Origin: Mycobacterium yunnanensis
GTDB taxonomy: Bacteria; Actinomycetota; Actinomycetes; Mycobacteriales; Mycobacteriaceae
Assembly (NCBI RefSeq): GCF_025823185.1
Contig: NZ_JACKVK010000008.1
Location: 1,228,312-1,292,311, forward strand
Direction: 5' to 3'
DNA: 64,000 nucleotides
Below the pieces are notes generated by a model. It saw only the letters and a program-made list of their open reading frames with translations. It was not told the origin of the DNA and searched no databases. Below are positions 8,099 to 17,257 of this stretch, piece by piece (the first letter of the stretch is position 1; each line of letters begins with the position of its first letter). A program made the translations under genes and the position numbers.

Positions 8099-9577
8099 AT
8101 GACGGATCGATGGCGCATCAAATCCGTCGAGCAGTCGATCGCGGACACCGACGAGCCGGACACGCGGCTCCGCAAGGATCTGACCTGGCGTGATCTCACG
8201 GTCTTCGGCGTCTCCGTCGTCATCGGCGCCGGCATCTTCACCATCACCGCGTCCACGGCGGGGGACCTGACCGGCCCGGCCATCTCGGTGTCCTTCGTCA
8301 TCGCTGCGATCACCTGCGGGCTGGCAGCCCTGTGCTACGCCGAGTTCGCGTCGACGGTTCCGGTTGCGGGCAGCGCATATACGTTCTCCTACGCCACCTT
8401 TGGCGAGTTCACGGCGTGGATCATCGGCTGGGACCTGATCTTGGAGTTCGCAGTGGCGGGGGCGGTGGTGGCGAAGGGGTGGTCGTCGTACCTGGGGACG
8501 GTGTTCGGCTTCTCCGGCGGCACCGTCGACCTGGGTCCGGTCACCCTGGACTGGGGCGCTCTGCTCATCATCGGGGTGATCTGCCTGCTCCTGGCTCGGG
8601 GGACCAAGCTGTCGTCCAACGTCAGCGCCGTCATCACCGCGGTCAAGGTCGCCGTCGTACTGCTCGTCGTGATGGTGGGGGCGTTCTACGTCAAGGCGGC
8701 CAACTACTCGCCCTACCTGCCGCCCGCGGAGTCCGGCGGCGAGACCGGCTCTGGCCTGGACCAGTCGGTGTTCTCGTTGCTGACCGGTGCCGAGGGCAGC
8801 ACCTACGGCTGGTACGGGCTGCTGGCCGGTGCCTCGATCGTGTTCTTTGCGTTCATCGGCTTCGACATCGTCGCCACCACGGCCGAGGAGACGAAGGACC
8901 CGCAGCGCGACGTGCCGCGCGGGATCCTGTACTCGCTGGGCATCGTGACGCTGCTCTACGTCGCGGTGACGGTGGTGCTCTCGGGGATGGTGTCCTATGC
9001 CGACCTCAAGACGGGACCAGACGGTCAGGCCAACTTGGCGTCGGCGTTCAGCGCGAACGGCGTCGACTGGGCGGCGACCGTGATCTCCGTCGGCGCGCTG
9101 GCAGGCCTGACCACCGTCGTGATGGTGTTGCTGCTGGGCCAGATTCGGGTGCTGTTCGCGATGGCCAGGGACGGTTTGCTGCCGCGCCAGCTGGCCAAGA
9201 CCGGACCGCACGGGACGCCGGTGCGCATCACGGTGCTCGTCGGGGTGGTGGTCGCGCTCGCGGCGTCGGTCTTCCCGATCGACCGTCTCGAGGAGATGGT
9301 CAACGTGGGCACGTTGTTCGCGTTCGTGCTGGTGTCGGCTGGGGTGATCGTGTTGCGCCGGACGCGGCCGGACCTGCATCGCGGCTTCCGGGCTCCGTGG
9401 GTGCCGGTGCTTCCGATCCTGTCGATCCTGGCATGCGTGTGGTTGATGGTGAATCTCACCGGGTTGACCTGGATTCGCTTTGCGGTGTGGATGGTCGTCG
9501 GCGTGGCGGTGTATCTGGCCTACGGTCGCCGCAAGTCGGTGCTTGCCGGCCGCGATGCAATGGAGGCGGCGCCCTAG
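8099..9577 (+). CDS. APC-superfamily cationic amino-acid permease
   Basis: A 492-residue transporter with about 12-14 hydrophobic segments. The first helix contains VVIGAGIFTITAST, the unwound GxG-type substrate site of APC/CAT transporters, and the loop FDIVATTAEETKDPQRDVPRGI is the CAT-family consensus. This is the Rv3253c type. Likely substrates are arginine, lysine or other amino acids; specificity cannot be read from sequence. ATG 8099 is preceded by AAAGGGTGAAAAAGG. It is a stand-alone gene followed by the alkane hydroxylase promoter. Confidence 0.88.
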   Translation: MTDRWRIKSVEQSIADTDEPDTRLRKDLTWRDLTVFGVSVVIGAGIFTITASTAGDLTGPAISVSFVIAAITCGLAALCYAEFASTVPVAGSAYTFSYATFGEFTAWIIGWDLILEFAVAGAVVAKGWSSYLGTVFGFSGGTVDLGPVTLDWGALLIIGVICLLLARGTKLSSNVSAVITAVKVAVVLLVVMVGAFYVKAANYSPYLPPAESGGETGSGLDQSVFSLLTGAEGSTYGWYGLLAGASIVFFAFIGFDIVATTAEETKDPQRDVPRGILYSLGIVTLLYVAVTVVLSGMVSYADLKTGPDGQANLASAFSANGVDWAATVISVGALAGLTTVVMVLLLGQIRVLFAMARDGLLPRQLAKTGPHGTPVRITVLVGVVVALAASVFPIDRLEEMVNVGTLFAFVLVSAGVIVLRRTRPDLHRGFRAPWVPVLPILSILACVWLMVNLTGLTWIRFAVWMVVGVAVYLAYGRRKSVLAGRDAMEAAP

Positions 9578-9586
9578 CGGCTCTTT

Positions 9587-9635
9587 ACAAAATACGTTCT
9601 TGTGTCTAGACGCCGGACAAATGCGTGGCTATAGT
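9587..9635 (+). promoter_or_regulatory. alkB promoter region with imperfect palindrome
   Basis: The imperfect inverted repeat ACAA-n9-TTGT lies at 9587-9603, and a good -10 element TATAGT lies at 9630-9635, about 40 bases before the alkB start. The palindrome is a candidate operator for the TetR regulator encoded at the end of the operon (11289-11930). The -35 is not clear. This is inference from position and symmetry. Confidence 0.35.
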
Positions 9636-9675
9636 CAACTTCACTTGGTGATGGCACTCACATGGAGGTGACGCG

Positions 9676-10902
9676 ATGACGACCCACGTGGAATCCGCAG
9701 ACGGCACGACGCCCGTCGACCGATGGCGCGACAAGAAGCGGTATCTGTGGCTGATGGGGCTGATCGTGCCCACGGCGGTGCTGGTGATGCTGCCGGTGGT
9801 GTGGGGGTTGAACCAGTTCGGGTGGCACGCAGCCGCCCAGGTGCCCTTCTGGATCGGCCCGATCCTGGTCTACGTCGTGCTGCCGCTGCTGGATTGGCGC
9901 TTCGGTCCCGACGGGGAGAACCCGCCCGACGCCGTCATGGAGCGGCTGGAGAACGACAAGTATTACCGCTACTGCACCTACAGCTTCATCCCCTTCCAGT
10001 ACCTCACCGTCATCCTGGGCGCCTACCTCTTCACGGCGTCGGATCTCGGGTGGCTCGGCTTCGACGGAGCCCTCGGCTGGCCGGCGAAGATCGGTCTGGC
10101 CCTGTCGGTCGGGATGATGGGTGGCGTCGGAATCAACACCGCCCACGAACTCGGCCACAAGAAGGACACCCTGGAACGCTGGCTGAGCAAGATCACCCTG
10201 GCGCAGACCTGCTACGGCCACTTCTTCATCGAGCACAACCGCGGGCACCACGTTCGCGTCGCCACCCCCGAGGATCCGGCGTCGGCCCGGTTCGGCGAGA
10301 CGTTCTGGGAGTTCTTGCCGCGCAGCGTGTGGGGCAGCCTCAGGTCCTCCTGGGAACTCGAAGCCCAACGGATGCGCAGGCTCGACCGCAGCCCTTGGCA
10401 CCCGTCCAACGACGTGCTCAACGCCTGGGCGATGTCGGTGGTGCTCTACGGCGCGCTGATCGCCTACTTCGGCGTCGCACTCGTTCCCTACGTGGTGATC
10501 TCGGCGGTGTTCGGCTTCGCGCTGTTGGAGACAGTGAACTACCTCGAGCACTACGGTCTGCTCCGGCAGAAGACCTCTAGCGGGCGGTACGAGCGCTGCG
10601 CGCCCCAACACAGCTGGAACTCAGACCATTTGGTGACCAACCTCTTCCTGTACCACCTCCAGCGACACAGCGATCACCACGCCAACCCCACGCGGCGGTA
10701 TCAGACGCTGCGCAGCATGGACGGCGCGCCGAACCTGCCGAGCGGGTACGCGTCGATGATCGGCCTGACCTACTTTCCGCCGCTGTGGCGCAAAGTGATG
10801 GACCACCGGGTGCTCGCCCACTACGACGGCGACCTCGGCCGGGTCAACATCCATCCGCGGGTGCGCGAAAGGGTGCTGGCCAAGTACGGGGAGCCCCGGT
10901 GA
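9676..10902 (+). CDS. alkB: Alkane 1-monooxygenase AlkB
   Basis: A 408-residue membrane non-haem di-iron hydroxylase that oxidises medium or long-chain n-alkanes to 1-alkanols. The histidine boxes are present in order: HELGH (157-161), EHNRGHH (186-192) and HSDHH (331-335), plus NYLEHYGL (about 288-295). Several hydrophobic spans precede and separate them. GGAGGTGACGCG precedes ATG 9676. The stop overlaps the rubredoxin start (GTGA), coupling the enzyme to its electron donor. Electrons reach it from NAD(P)H through a rubredoxin reductase encoded elsewhere. Confidence 0.96.
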   Translation: MTTHVESADGTTPVDRWRDKKRYLWLMGLIVPTAVLVMLPVVWGLNQFGWHAAAQVPFWIGPILVYVVLPLLDWRFGPDGENPPDAVMERLENDKYYRYCTYSFIPFQYLTVILGAYLFTASDLGWLGFDGALGWPAKIGLALSVGMMGGVGINTAHELGHKKDTLERWLSKITLAQTCYGHFFIEHNRGHHVRVATPEDPASARFGETFWEFLPRSVWGSLRSSWELEAQRMRRLDRSPWHPSNDVLNAWAMSVVLYGALIAYFGVALVPYVVISAVFGFALLETVNYLEHYGLLRQKTSSGRYERCAPQHSWNSDHLVTNLFLYHLQRHSDHHANPTRRYQTLRSMDGAPNLPSGYASMIGLTYFPPLWRKVMDHRVLAHYDGDLGRVNIHPRVRERVLAKYGEPR

Positions 10903-11072
10903 GCGTATACCGTTGCCCCGGATGCGATTTCGCCTACGACGAAGCCAAGGGTGCGCCCCGAGAGGGCTTTCCGGCCGGCACGCCCTGGGATCAGGTCCCC
11001 GACGACTGGACCTGCCCGGACTGTGCAGTCCGAGAGAAGATCGACTTCGAACCTCAGCCAACGGAAGGGTAG
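10899..11072 (+). CDS. rubA: Rubredoxin 1 (RubA)
   Basis: A 57-residue rubredoxin with two CxxC(G) knuckles, [13 protein letters not shown] and [11 protein letters not shown], which bind one iron. GTG 10899 overlaps the alkB stop. It has the short loop between the knuckles seen in AlkG1-type rubredoxins, which usually do not support alkane hydroxylation by themselves, so RubB is the more likely direct donor. That functional split is family knowledge, not shown here. Confidence 0.93.
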   Translation: MSVYRCPGCDFAYDEAKGAPREGFPAGTPWDQVPDDWTCPDCAVREKIDFEPQPTEG

Positions 11073-11079
11073 TGACGAC

Positions 11080-11259
11080 GTGAACTACAAGTTGTTCGTG
11101 TGCGTGCAATGCGGTTTCGAGTACGACGAGGAGAAGGGCTGGCCGGAGGACGGCATCGCACCGGGCACCCGCTGGGACGACATCCCGGAGGACTGGAGCT
11201 GCCCCGACTGCGGCGCCGCGAAGTCGGACTTCGAAATGGTCGAGGTCGCGCGGGGTTGA
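11080..11259 (+). CDS. rubB: Rubredoxin 2 (RubB)
   Basis: A 59-residue rubredoxin with [19 protein letters not shown] and [13 protein letters not shown], the canonical two CxxCG iron ligands of AlkG2-type rubredoxins that donate electrons to AlkB. GTG 11080 lies seven bases after the rubA stop, with GGAAGGG upstream. The duplicate rubredoxin arrangement alkB-rubA-rubB is conserved in alkane-degrading mycobacteria. Confidence 0.94.
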   Translation: MNYKLFVCVQCGFEYDEEKGWPEDGIAPGTRWDDIPEDWSCPDCGAAKSDFEMVEVARG

Positions 11260-11288
11260 CCGTCGTCGCACCCGATAGTCTCGCCCGT

Positions 11289-11930
11289 ATGAACAGTCCG
11301 AGCGACCGGCGTACGGCGGCGCGCGTGCCGTACGCCGAGGCGTCGCGCGTGCTGCTCCGCGGGTCGATCCTCGACGGCATGCGGGACATGCTGTTGGTGC
11401 GGGACTGGTCGTCGATCACGCTGTCCGACGTCGCCAAGGCGGCCGGCATCAGCCGGCAGACCATCTACAACGAGTTCGGCTCGCGGCAAGGCCTGGCCGA
11501 GGGTTATGCGTTGCGGTTGGCCGACCGGCTGGTGGACGCCGTCGACGACGCCATCGCGGGAAACGTCGGCAACGTCTACGCCGCCTTCCTGGAGGGGTTC
11601 CGCGCCTTCTTCGCGGAATCGGCGTCCGACCCGCTGGTGATCTCGCTGCTGACCGGAGCCGCCAAGCCCGATCTGCTGCAAATCATCACCACCGACAGCG
11701 CGCCCATCATCGCGAGGTGTTCGCAGCGACTCACGTCGACGTTCATGCACAGCTGGGTCCGGGCCAGCGAAGAGGATGCCGGTGTGCTGGCCAGGGCCAT
11801 CGTCCGGCTTGCGATGAGTTACGTGTCGATGCCCCCGGAGGCGGATCACGACGTCGCCCGTGACTTGGCCCGCTTGATGACGCCGTTCGCCGAGCGGTAC
11901 GGCGTGATCGATCCCGGCGGATCGAACTAA
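11289..11930 (+). CDS. TetR-family regulator of the alkane operon (AlkX/Rv3249c type)
   Basis: A 213-residue TetR protein. The N-terminal helix-turn-helix is SSITLSDVAKAAGISRQTIYNEF (about residues 36-58), and the C-terminal ligand-binding domain is helical. It follows rubB by 29 bases in the same direction, so it is likely the autoregulatory last gene of the alkB operon and binds the palindrome near 9587-9603. The ligand is presumably an alkane oxidation product or fatty acyl compound (inference). Confidence 0.88.
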   Translation: MNSPSDRRTAARVPYAEASRVLLRGSILDGMRDMLLVRDWSSITLSDVAKAAGISRQTIYNEFGSRQGLAEGYALRLADRLVDAVDDAIAGNVGNVYAAFLEGFRAFFAESASDPLVISLLTGAAKPDLLQIITTDSAPIIARCSQRLTSTFMHSWVRASEEDAGVLARAIVRLAMSYVSMPPEADHDVARDLARLMTPFAERYGVIDPGGSN

Positions 11931-11951
11931 TCGGCCGGCTGCTGCATCTGG

Positions 11952-13073
11952 ATGGGCATGACACCCGAAACTCTGCCCGTCCTCGACCCGACCACCCTGA
12001 CCGAATCGCTGCGCCCGGCGATCACCGCCGCCGCTGCCCGCGCCGAGCAGCAGGGCGAGATTCCCGCCGACCTCCGGGACGCACTGCTCGAAGCAGGCGC
12101 GTTTCGCCTGCTCACACCCGCCGAGCTGGGCGGCTGGGAGACTCCGCTGCCGACGGCGCTGCAGACCTACGAACAGTTCGGCTATCTCGACGCCTCCGTC
12201 GGTTTGGTGGTGTGGAACGCGAACTTCGGCTTCATCGGCGCGCTGCTGCCCCCGGCCGGGGTGGACCGGATCTGGGCTGGCGGCCGCGAACCGGTGCTCG
12301 CGAACTCCGGTCAGCCCGGGCAGGCGGAGCCCGTCGACGGTGGATTCCGGCTAACCGGCGAATGGAAGATCGTCAGCGGCGTCAACGGTGCCGACTGGGT
12401 CGTCCTGGTCGGCGTGTCGACCGACGTCCGGTTGATGGCGGTCCGCCGCGAGCAGGTGACCGTGCGCAACACCTGGGACGTCACCGGGATGCGGGCCACC
12501 GGCAGCCACAACGTCACGGCCGAGGAAGTGTTCGTCCCGACGGAGTTGACCGCCGCCCTCGACGTCCCGCCGCGGATCGACCGGCCGCTGTACCGCGGCT
12601 TCATCCCGGCTCTCGTGTTTCCGGGATGCACCGCGGTGTCCCTGGGCGTCGCCCGCCGGGCCGTCGACGAGACCGTCGACCTGGTCACCGGCAAGGCGGC
12701 CATGACCGGAGGCACCGTCGCCGACTCGGCGCACACCCAGCAGGTGATCGCCCGCTCGGAGGCGGCCGTCACCGCGGCGTACCTGCTGCTCGTCCACACC
12801 GCCGGCGAGGTGCAGGGTGCCGGCGACGGGGTCACGCTGCGGCAGCGGGCCGCACTGCGGGCGGCGATGTCGCACGCGGCCGAGGTCAGCCGTCGAACTC
12901 TGGTCAATCTTTACCAGGTCGCGGGGTCGGCTGCCCTCTACCGAGGGAACCCGATCGAGCGCCTCTTCCGCGACGGTATGGCCGCGCTGCAGCACGCCAA
13001 CCAGTCGGCTCAGTTCCTGACCGCGGCCGGTCGGGTCCGGCTGGGGATGGATCCCGGCTTCCCGCTGTTCTGA
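11952..13073 (+). CDS. Acyl-CoA dehydrogenase-fold flavoprotein (DszC/HsaA-like)
   Basis: A 373-residue protein with the acyl-CoA dehydrogenase fold: an N-terminal helical domain (LRDALLEAGAFRLLTPAELGG), a central beta domain (TGEWKIVSGVNGADWVVLVG; WDVTGMRATGSHNV) and a C-terminal helical bundle (RLFRDGMAALQHANQS). I do not see the catalytic Glu of true acyl-CoA dehydrogenases, and the TGSH motif fits flavin-dependent monooxygenases such as DszC or HsaA. ATG 11952 or 11958 are both possible. It sits just downstream of the alkane regulator; this gene is not in the M. tuberculosis order I remember. Confidence 0.75.
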   Translation: MGMTPETLPVLDPTTLTESLRPAITAAAARAEQQGEIPADLRDALLEAGAFRLLTPAELGGWETPLPTALQTYEQFGYLDASVGLVVWNANFGFIGALLPPAGVDRIWAGGREPVLANSGQPGQAEPVDGGFRLTGEWKIVSGVNGADWVVLVGVSTDVRLMAVRREQVTVRNTWDVTGMRATGSHNVTAEEVFVPTELTAALDVPPRIDRPLYRGFIPALVFPGCTAVSLGVARRAVDETVDLVTGKAAMTGGTVADSAHTQQVIARSEAAVTAAYLLLVHTAGEVQGAGDGVTLRQRAALRAAMSHAAEVSRRTLVNLYQVAGSAALYRGNPIERLFRDGMAALQHANQSAQFLTAAGRVRLGMDPGFPLF

Positions 13074-13091
13074 AAGCCGTTGTGTCATAGG

Positions 13092-14036
13092 TCAACTCGC
13101 AACCGGCCTGGGGATGGGGTGGAATAGACGTACGTGGCTCGTCCGTCCCTCGCGAAGGAATTGCACCCACGTCACCGCCGGCGGACAGTGGAACGGATCG
13201 TCGGGCGGGCTGAGCAAATCGGCCTCCCAGATCACCACGTCCCGACTGGCGACGACGTTGGTCAGACGCTGGCGCACCCCGTCGCCCAGGTCGTGGTCCA
13301 TTGCCCGCACGAGGTAGTCGAACCCCGTCGTGCGGATGCCGTGCGGCCACGTCGTCTCCACGCCCGGGTGCCAATACGCCGCCAGCGAAGCGCCGAAGGA
13401 ACCGTCCTGGGCGGCGCCCAGAATCGTCTGCGCCTCGGCGCGCCGCGATCGGCCCAGGGCCGCAGCGTCGTCATGGGCCTGCTCGGCGGTGGTGAGCAAC
13501 GCCGCGTGCAGCTTCCCGCGGGCCTGGCTCAGCCGACTGCGCACGGTTCCCACGGGTATCCCGCACACCTGCGCCAGCTGCTCGTAGCTGGTGACGGCGG
13601 TGAAGTACCGCAGGATCGTGACCAGCCGCAGCGGCGGAGACAGCTCCTCGACGGCGGACCACACCCAGTCCCGGTGTGCGTTCCGCTCCAGCACAGCGGC
13701 GGGATCGTGCTCGACGTCGGGTCGCAGTACCGAGGCGATGTCCGGCACCGGCACCGGGGTGGCCGCGCGGAGCTGCATTCGGCAGCCGTTGCGGACGATC
13801 GACCGCAGCCACGGCCCCACCGCCGTGGGATCGCGAAGGTCGCCCAGGCGCCGCAACGCAATCAGCGCGGCATCCTGCACCACGTCGTCGGCCTCGGGCC
13901 GAAAGCCCAGGATGTTGAGCGCCACCGCCCGCATCGACGGCTCGTGCCGGGCCAACAACAACCCCACTGCGGCCGTGTCGCCGTGCTGCGCGGCCAGCAC
14001 CAGATCGGCGTCGGCCGGCGTCTCGGACTGCCTCAC
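13092..14036 (-). CDS. ECF RNA polymerase sigma factor with SnoaL-like C-terminal domain
   Basis: A 314-residue ECF sigma factor. Region 2 is RPEADDVVQDAALIALRRLGDL and region 4 is SYEQLAQVCGIPVGTVRSRLSQARGKL. The last 120 residues (from about AEAQTILGAAQDGSF to HVRLFHPIP) look like a SnoaL/NTF2-type domain, as in ECF41-like and SigG/SigJ-type factors, which are self-regulated by that domain and lack a classical anti-sigma factor; none is encoded next to it. GTG 14036 is chosen because AAGGGA precedes it; earlier in-frame starts give a non-conserved Arg-rich leader. Convergent with the flavoprotein gene. Confidence 0.85.
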   Translation of the reverse strand: MRQSETPADADLVLAAQHGDTAAVGLLLARHEPSMRAVALNILGFRPEADDVVQDAALIALRRLGDLRDPTAVGPWLRSIVRNGCRMQLRAATPVPVPDIASVLRPDVEHDPAAVLERNAHRDWVWSAVEELSPPLRLVTILRYFTAVTSYEQLAQVCGIPVGTVRSRLSQARGKLHAALLTTAEQAHDDAAALGRSRRAEAQTILGAAQDGSFGASLAAYWHPGVETTWPHGIRTTGFDYLVRAMDHDLGDGVRQRLTNVVASRDVVIWEADLLSPPDDPFHCPPAVTWVQFLREGRTSHVRLFHPIPRPVAS

Positions 14037-14301
14037 TCGTGGTCCCTTCCGTCGCGGGGGGAAACTCCGCGACGGCCGAATTTTCTTCCCGTCCGCCGGT
14101 CCGTACTCACCCACCGGACTCCGTCGGACGCCGAGACGATAGACTTCCCGAGACACTTCCTGGCTGTCAGAGCGCCTTGGCCGTTGCATCGCACGAGCGC
14201 CTGTCCCGCGAGTCCGCAGGCCGGGGTGTTCGCCAACGCACCCGTGGGTGCGTCCAGGCATTGACTCCATTACGTACGACGCACCATCAAAGGGGCTCTA
14301 C
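14037..14301. promoter_or_regulatory. Divergent sigma-factor/ahcY intergenic region with palindrome
   Basis: 265 bases with no gene. A perfect inverted repeat with 8-base arms, ACGCACCC-gt-GGGTGCGT, lies at 14236-14253, about 50 bases before the ahcY start, so it is either an operator for ahcY or a leader hairpin. I looked for a SAH riboswitch core in front of ahcY and did not recognise one. Confidence 0.4.
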
Positions 14302-15768
<1,467 letters not shown>

Positions 15769-15782
15769 CAGACAGCACTCGA

Positions 15783-15839
15783 CGAGTGGCCAGTTACCGC
15801 GCGCCTCAGCGTATTTGGCGTGCCGTGACTGGCCACTCG
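15783..15839. repeat. Long intergenic inverted repeat (hairpin) between ahcY and tmk
   Basis: Perfect 12-base arms CGAGTGGCCAGT (15783-15794) and ACTGGCCACTCG (15828-15839). The inner flanks can continue pairing (TACCGCGCGCC with GGCGTGCCGTG, one mismatch and two G-U pairs), giving a stem of about 23 pairs around an 11-base loop. There is no T-tract, so it is not a textbook terminator. It could be a processing or attenuation signal, or a copy of a dispersed palindromic repeat. Confidence 0.7.
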
Positions 15840-15862
15840 CGTGTGGGGATGGATTGACGGCC

Positions 15863-16492
15863 GTGCTCATCGCGATCGAAGGCGTCGACGGGGCTGGCAA
15901 GCGCACCCTGACCAACGGCCTGCAGACGTCCTTCGAGGCGTCGGGCAAGACCGTCGCGCGCCTTGCCTTTCCCCGCTATCACGAATCCGTGCACGCCGAC
16001 CTCGCGGCCGAGGCGCTGCACGGTCACCACGGCGATCTCGCGTCCTCGGTGTACGCGATGGCGACGTTGTTCGCCCTCGACAGGGCCGACGCCAAGCCCA
16101 CGATCGAACGCCTCCTCGACGAGCACGACGTCGTCATCCTGGATCGCTACGTGGCGTCCAACGCCGCCTACAGCGCGGCGCGGCTGCACGAGGAGGTCGA
16201 CGGACGCGTCGTGGCCTGGGTCGGCGAACTGGAGTACGACCGCTTCGGGCTGCCGCACCCCGACTGGCAGGTGCTGCTGGCGGTGCCGACCGAGCTGGCC
16301 GCCGAACGTGCCGTGCGTCGCGAGGCCGCCGACGCCGACCGCACGCGCGACGCCTACGAGCGCGACGACGGTCTGCAGCGTCGCACCGGGGCCGCCTACG
16401 CCGCGTTGGCCGCCGGGAATTGGCAGGGCCCATGGGCCGTCGCGGGACCCGACGTGGTCGCCTCGGACCTCACGCGGACGCTGACCGGCTGA
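15863..16492 (+). CDS. tmk: Thymidylate kinase
   Basis: A 209-residue dTMP kinase (dTMP + ATP to dTDP + ADP). The P-loop EGVDGAGKRTL is at residues 6-16. The DRY motif (VVILDRYVASNAAYS) and the mycobacterial LAFPRY segment are present. GTG 15863 gives the conserved LIAIEGVDGAGK start; in-frame codons upstream fall in the hairpin region. It lies immediately upstream of mtrA. Confidence 0.94.
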   Translation: MLIAIEGVDGAGKRTLTNGLQTSFEASGKTVARLAFPRYHESVHADLAAEALHGHHGDLASSVYAMATLFALDRADAKPTIERLLDEHDVVILDRYVASNAAYSAARLHEEVDGRVVAWVGELEYDRFGLPHPDWQVLLAVPTELAAERAVRREAADADRTRDAYERDDGLQRRTGAAYAALAAGNWQGPWAVAGPDVVASDLTRTLTG

Positions 16493-16548
16493 CGCCGACG
16501 CAAAACACCCGGTGTGGTAACCCGGGTTTATCGCGTTTCGGTGACACC

Positions 16549-17235
16549 ATGGGCACCATGAGGCAAAGGATTCTGGTCGTCGATGACGATCCGTCGCTCG
16601 CCGAGATGCTCACGATCGTCCTGCGGGGCGAGGGCTTCGACACCGCGGTCATCGGTGACGGCAGCCAAGCGCTGACGGCAGTGCGTGAACTGCGACCGGA
16701 CCTGGTGCTGCTGGATCTCATGCTGCCCGGCATGAACGGCATCGACGTCTGCCGCGTCCTGCGCGCCGACTCCGGGGTGCCCATCGTCATGCTGACGGCC
16801 AAGACCGACACCGTCGACGTGGTGCTCGGCCTGGAATCCGGGGCCGACGACTACGTCATGAAGCCGTTCAAGCAGAAGGAACTCGTCGCCCGCGTGCGCG
16901 CCCGGTTGCGTCGCAACGACGACGGACCTGCCGAGATGCTGTCGATCGCCGACGTCGAGATCGACGTGCCCGCCCACAAGGTGACGCGCGGCGGCGAGCA
17001 GATCTCGTTGACCCCACTGGAGTTCGACCTCCTGGTGGCGCTGGCACGCAAACCACGGCAGGTGTTTACTCGAGATGTGCTGCTCGAACAGGTCTGGGGC
17101 TATCGGCATCCCGCCGACACCCGGCTGGTGAACGTGCACGTCCAGCGGTTGCGCGCCAAGGTCGAGACTGATCCGGAGAACCCGCAGGTGGTGCTCACCG
17201 TCCGAGGAGTGGGGTACAAGGCCGGACCACCGTGA
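16549..17235 (+). CDS. mtrA: Response regulator MtrA
   Basis: A 228-residue OmpR/PhoB-family regulator. The receiver domain has the acidic pocket VDDD and phospho-acceptor Asp56 ([11 protein letters not shown]), with conserved Thr (MLTAKTD) and Lys (YVMKPF). The C-terminal winged helix ends RLRAKVE...[11 protein letters not shown]. MtrA coordinates replication and cell division with envelope synthesis and is essential in many mycobacteria. ATG 16549 is the start matching the family ([14 protein letters not shown]). MtrB starts 22 bases downstream. Confidence 0.98.
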   Translation: MGTMRQRILVVDDDPSLAEMLTIVLRGEGFDTAVIGDGSQALTAVRELRPDLVLLDLMLPGMNGIDVCRVLRADSGVPIVMLTAKTDTVDVVLGLESGADDYVMKPFKQKELVARVRARLRRNDDGPAEMLSIADVEIDVPAHKVTRGGEQISLTPLEFDLLVALARKPRQVFTRDVLLEQVWGYRHPADTRLVNVHVQRLRAKVETDPENPQVVLTVRGVGYKAGPP

Positions 17236-17257
17236 TTGTGACCGCTCGGCGGTCGTC

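Noticed and set aside
14237..14301. SAH or SAM riboswitch before ahcY
   Set aside because: I looked for the conserved core and pairing and saw only a simple palindrome, so no riboswitch is reported.
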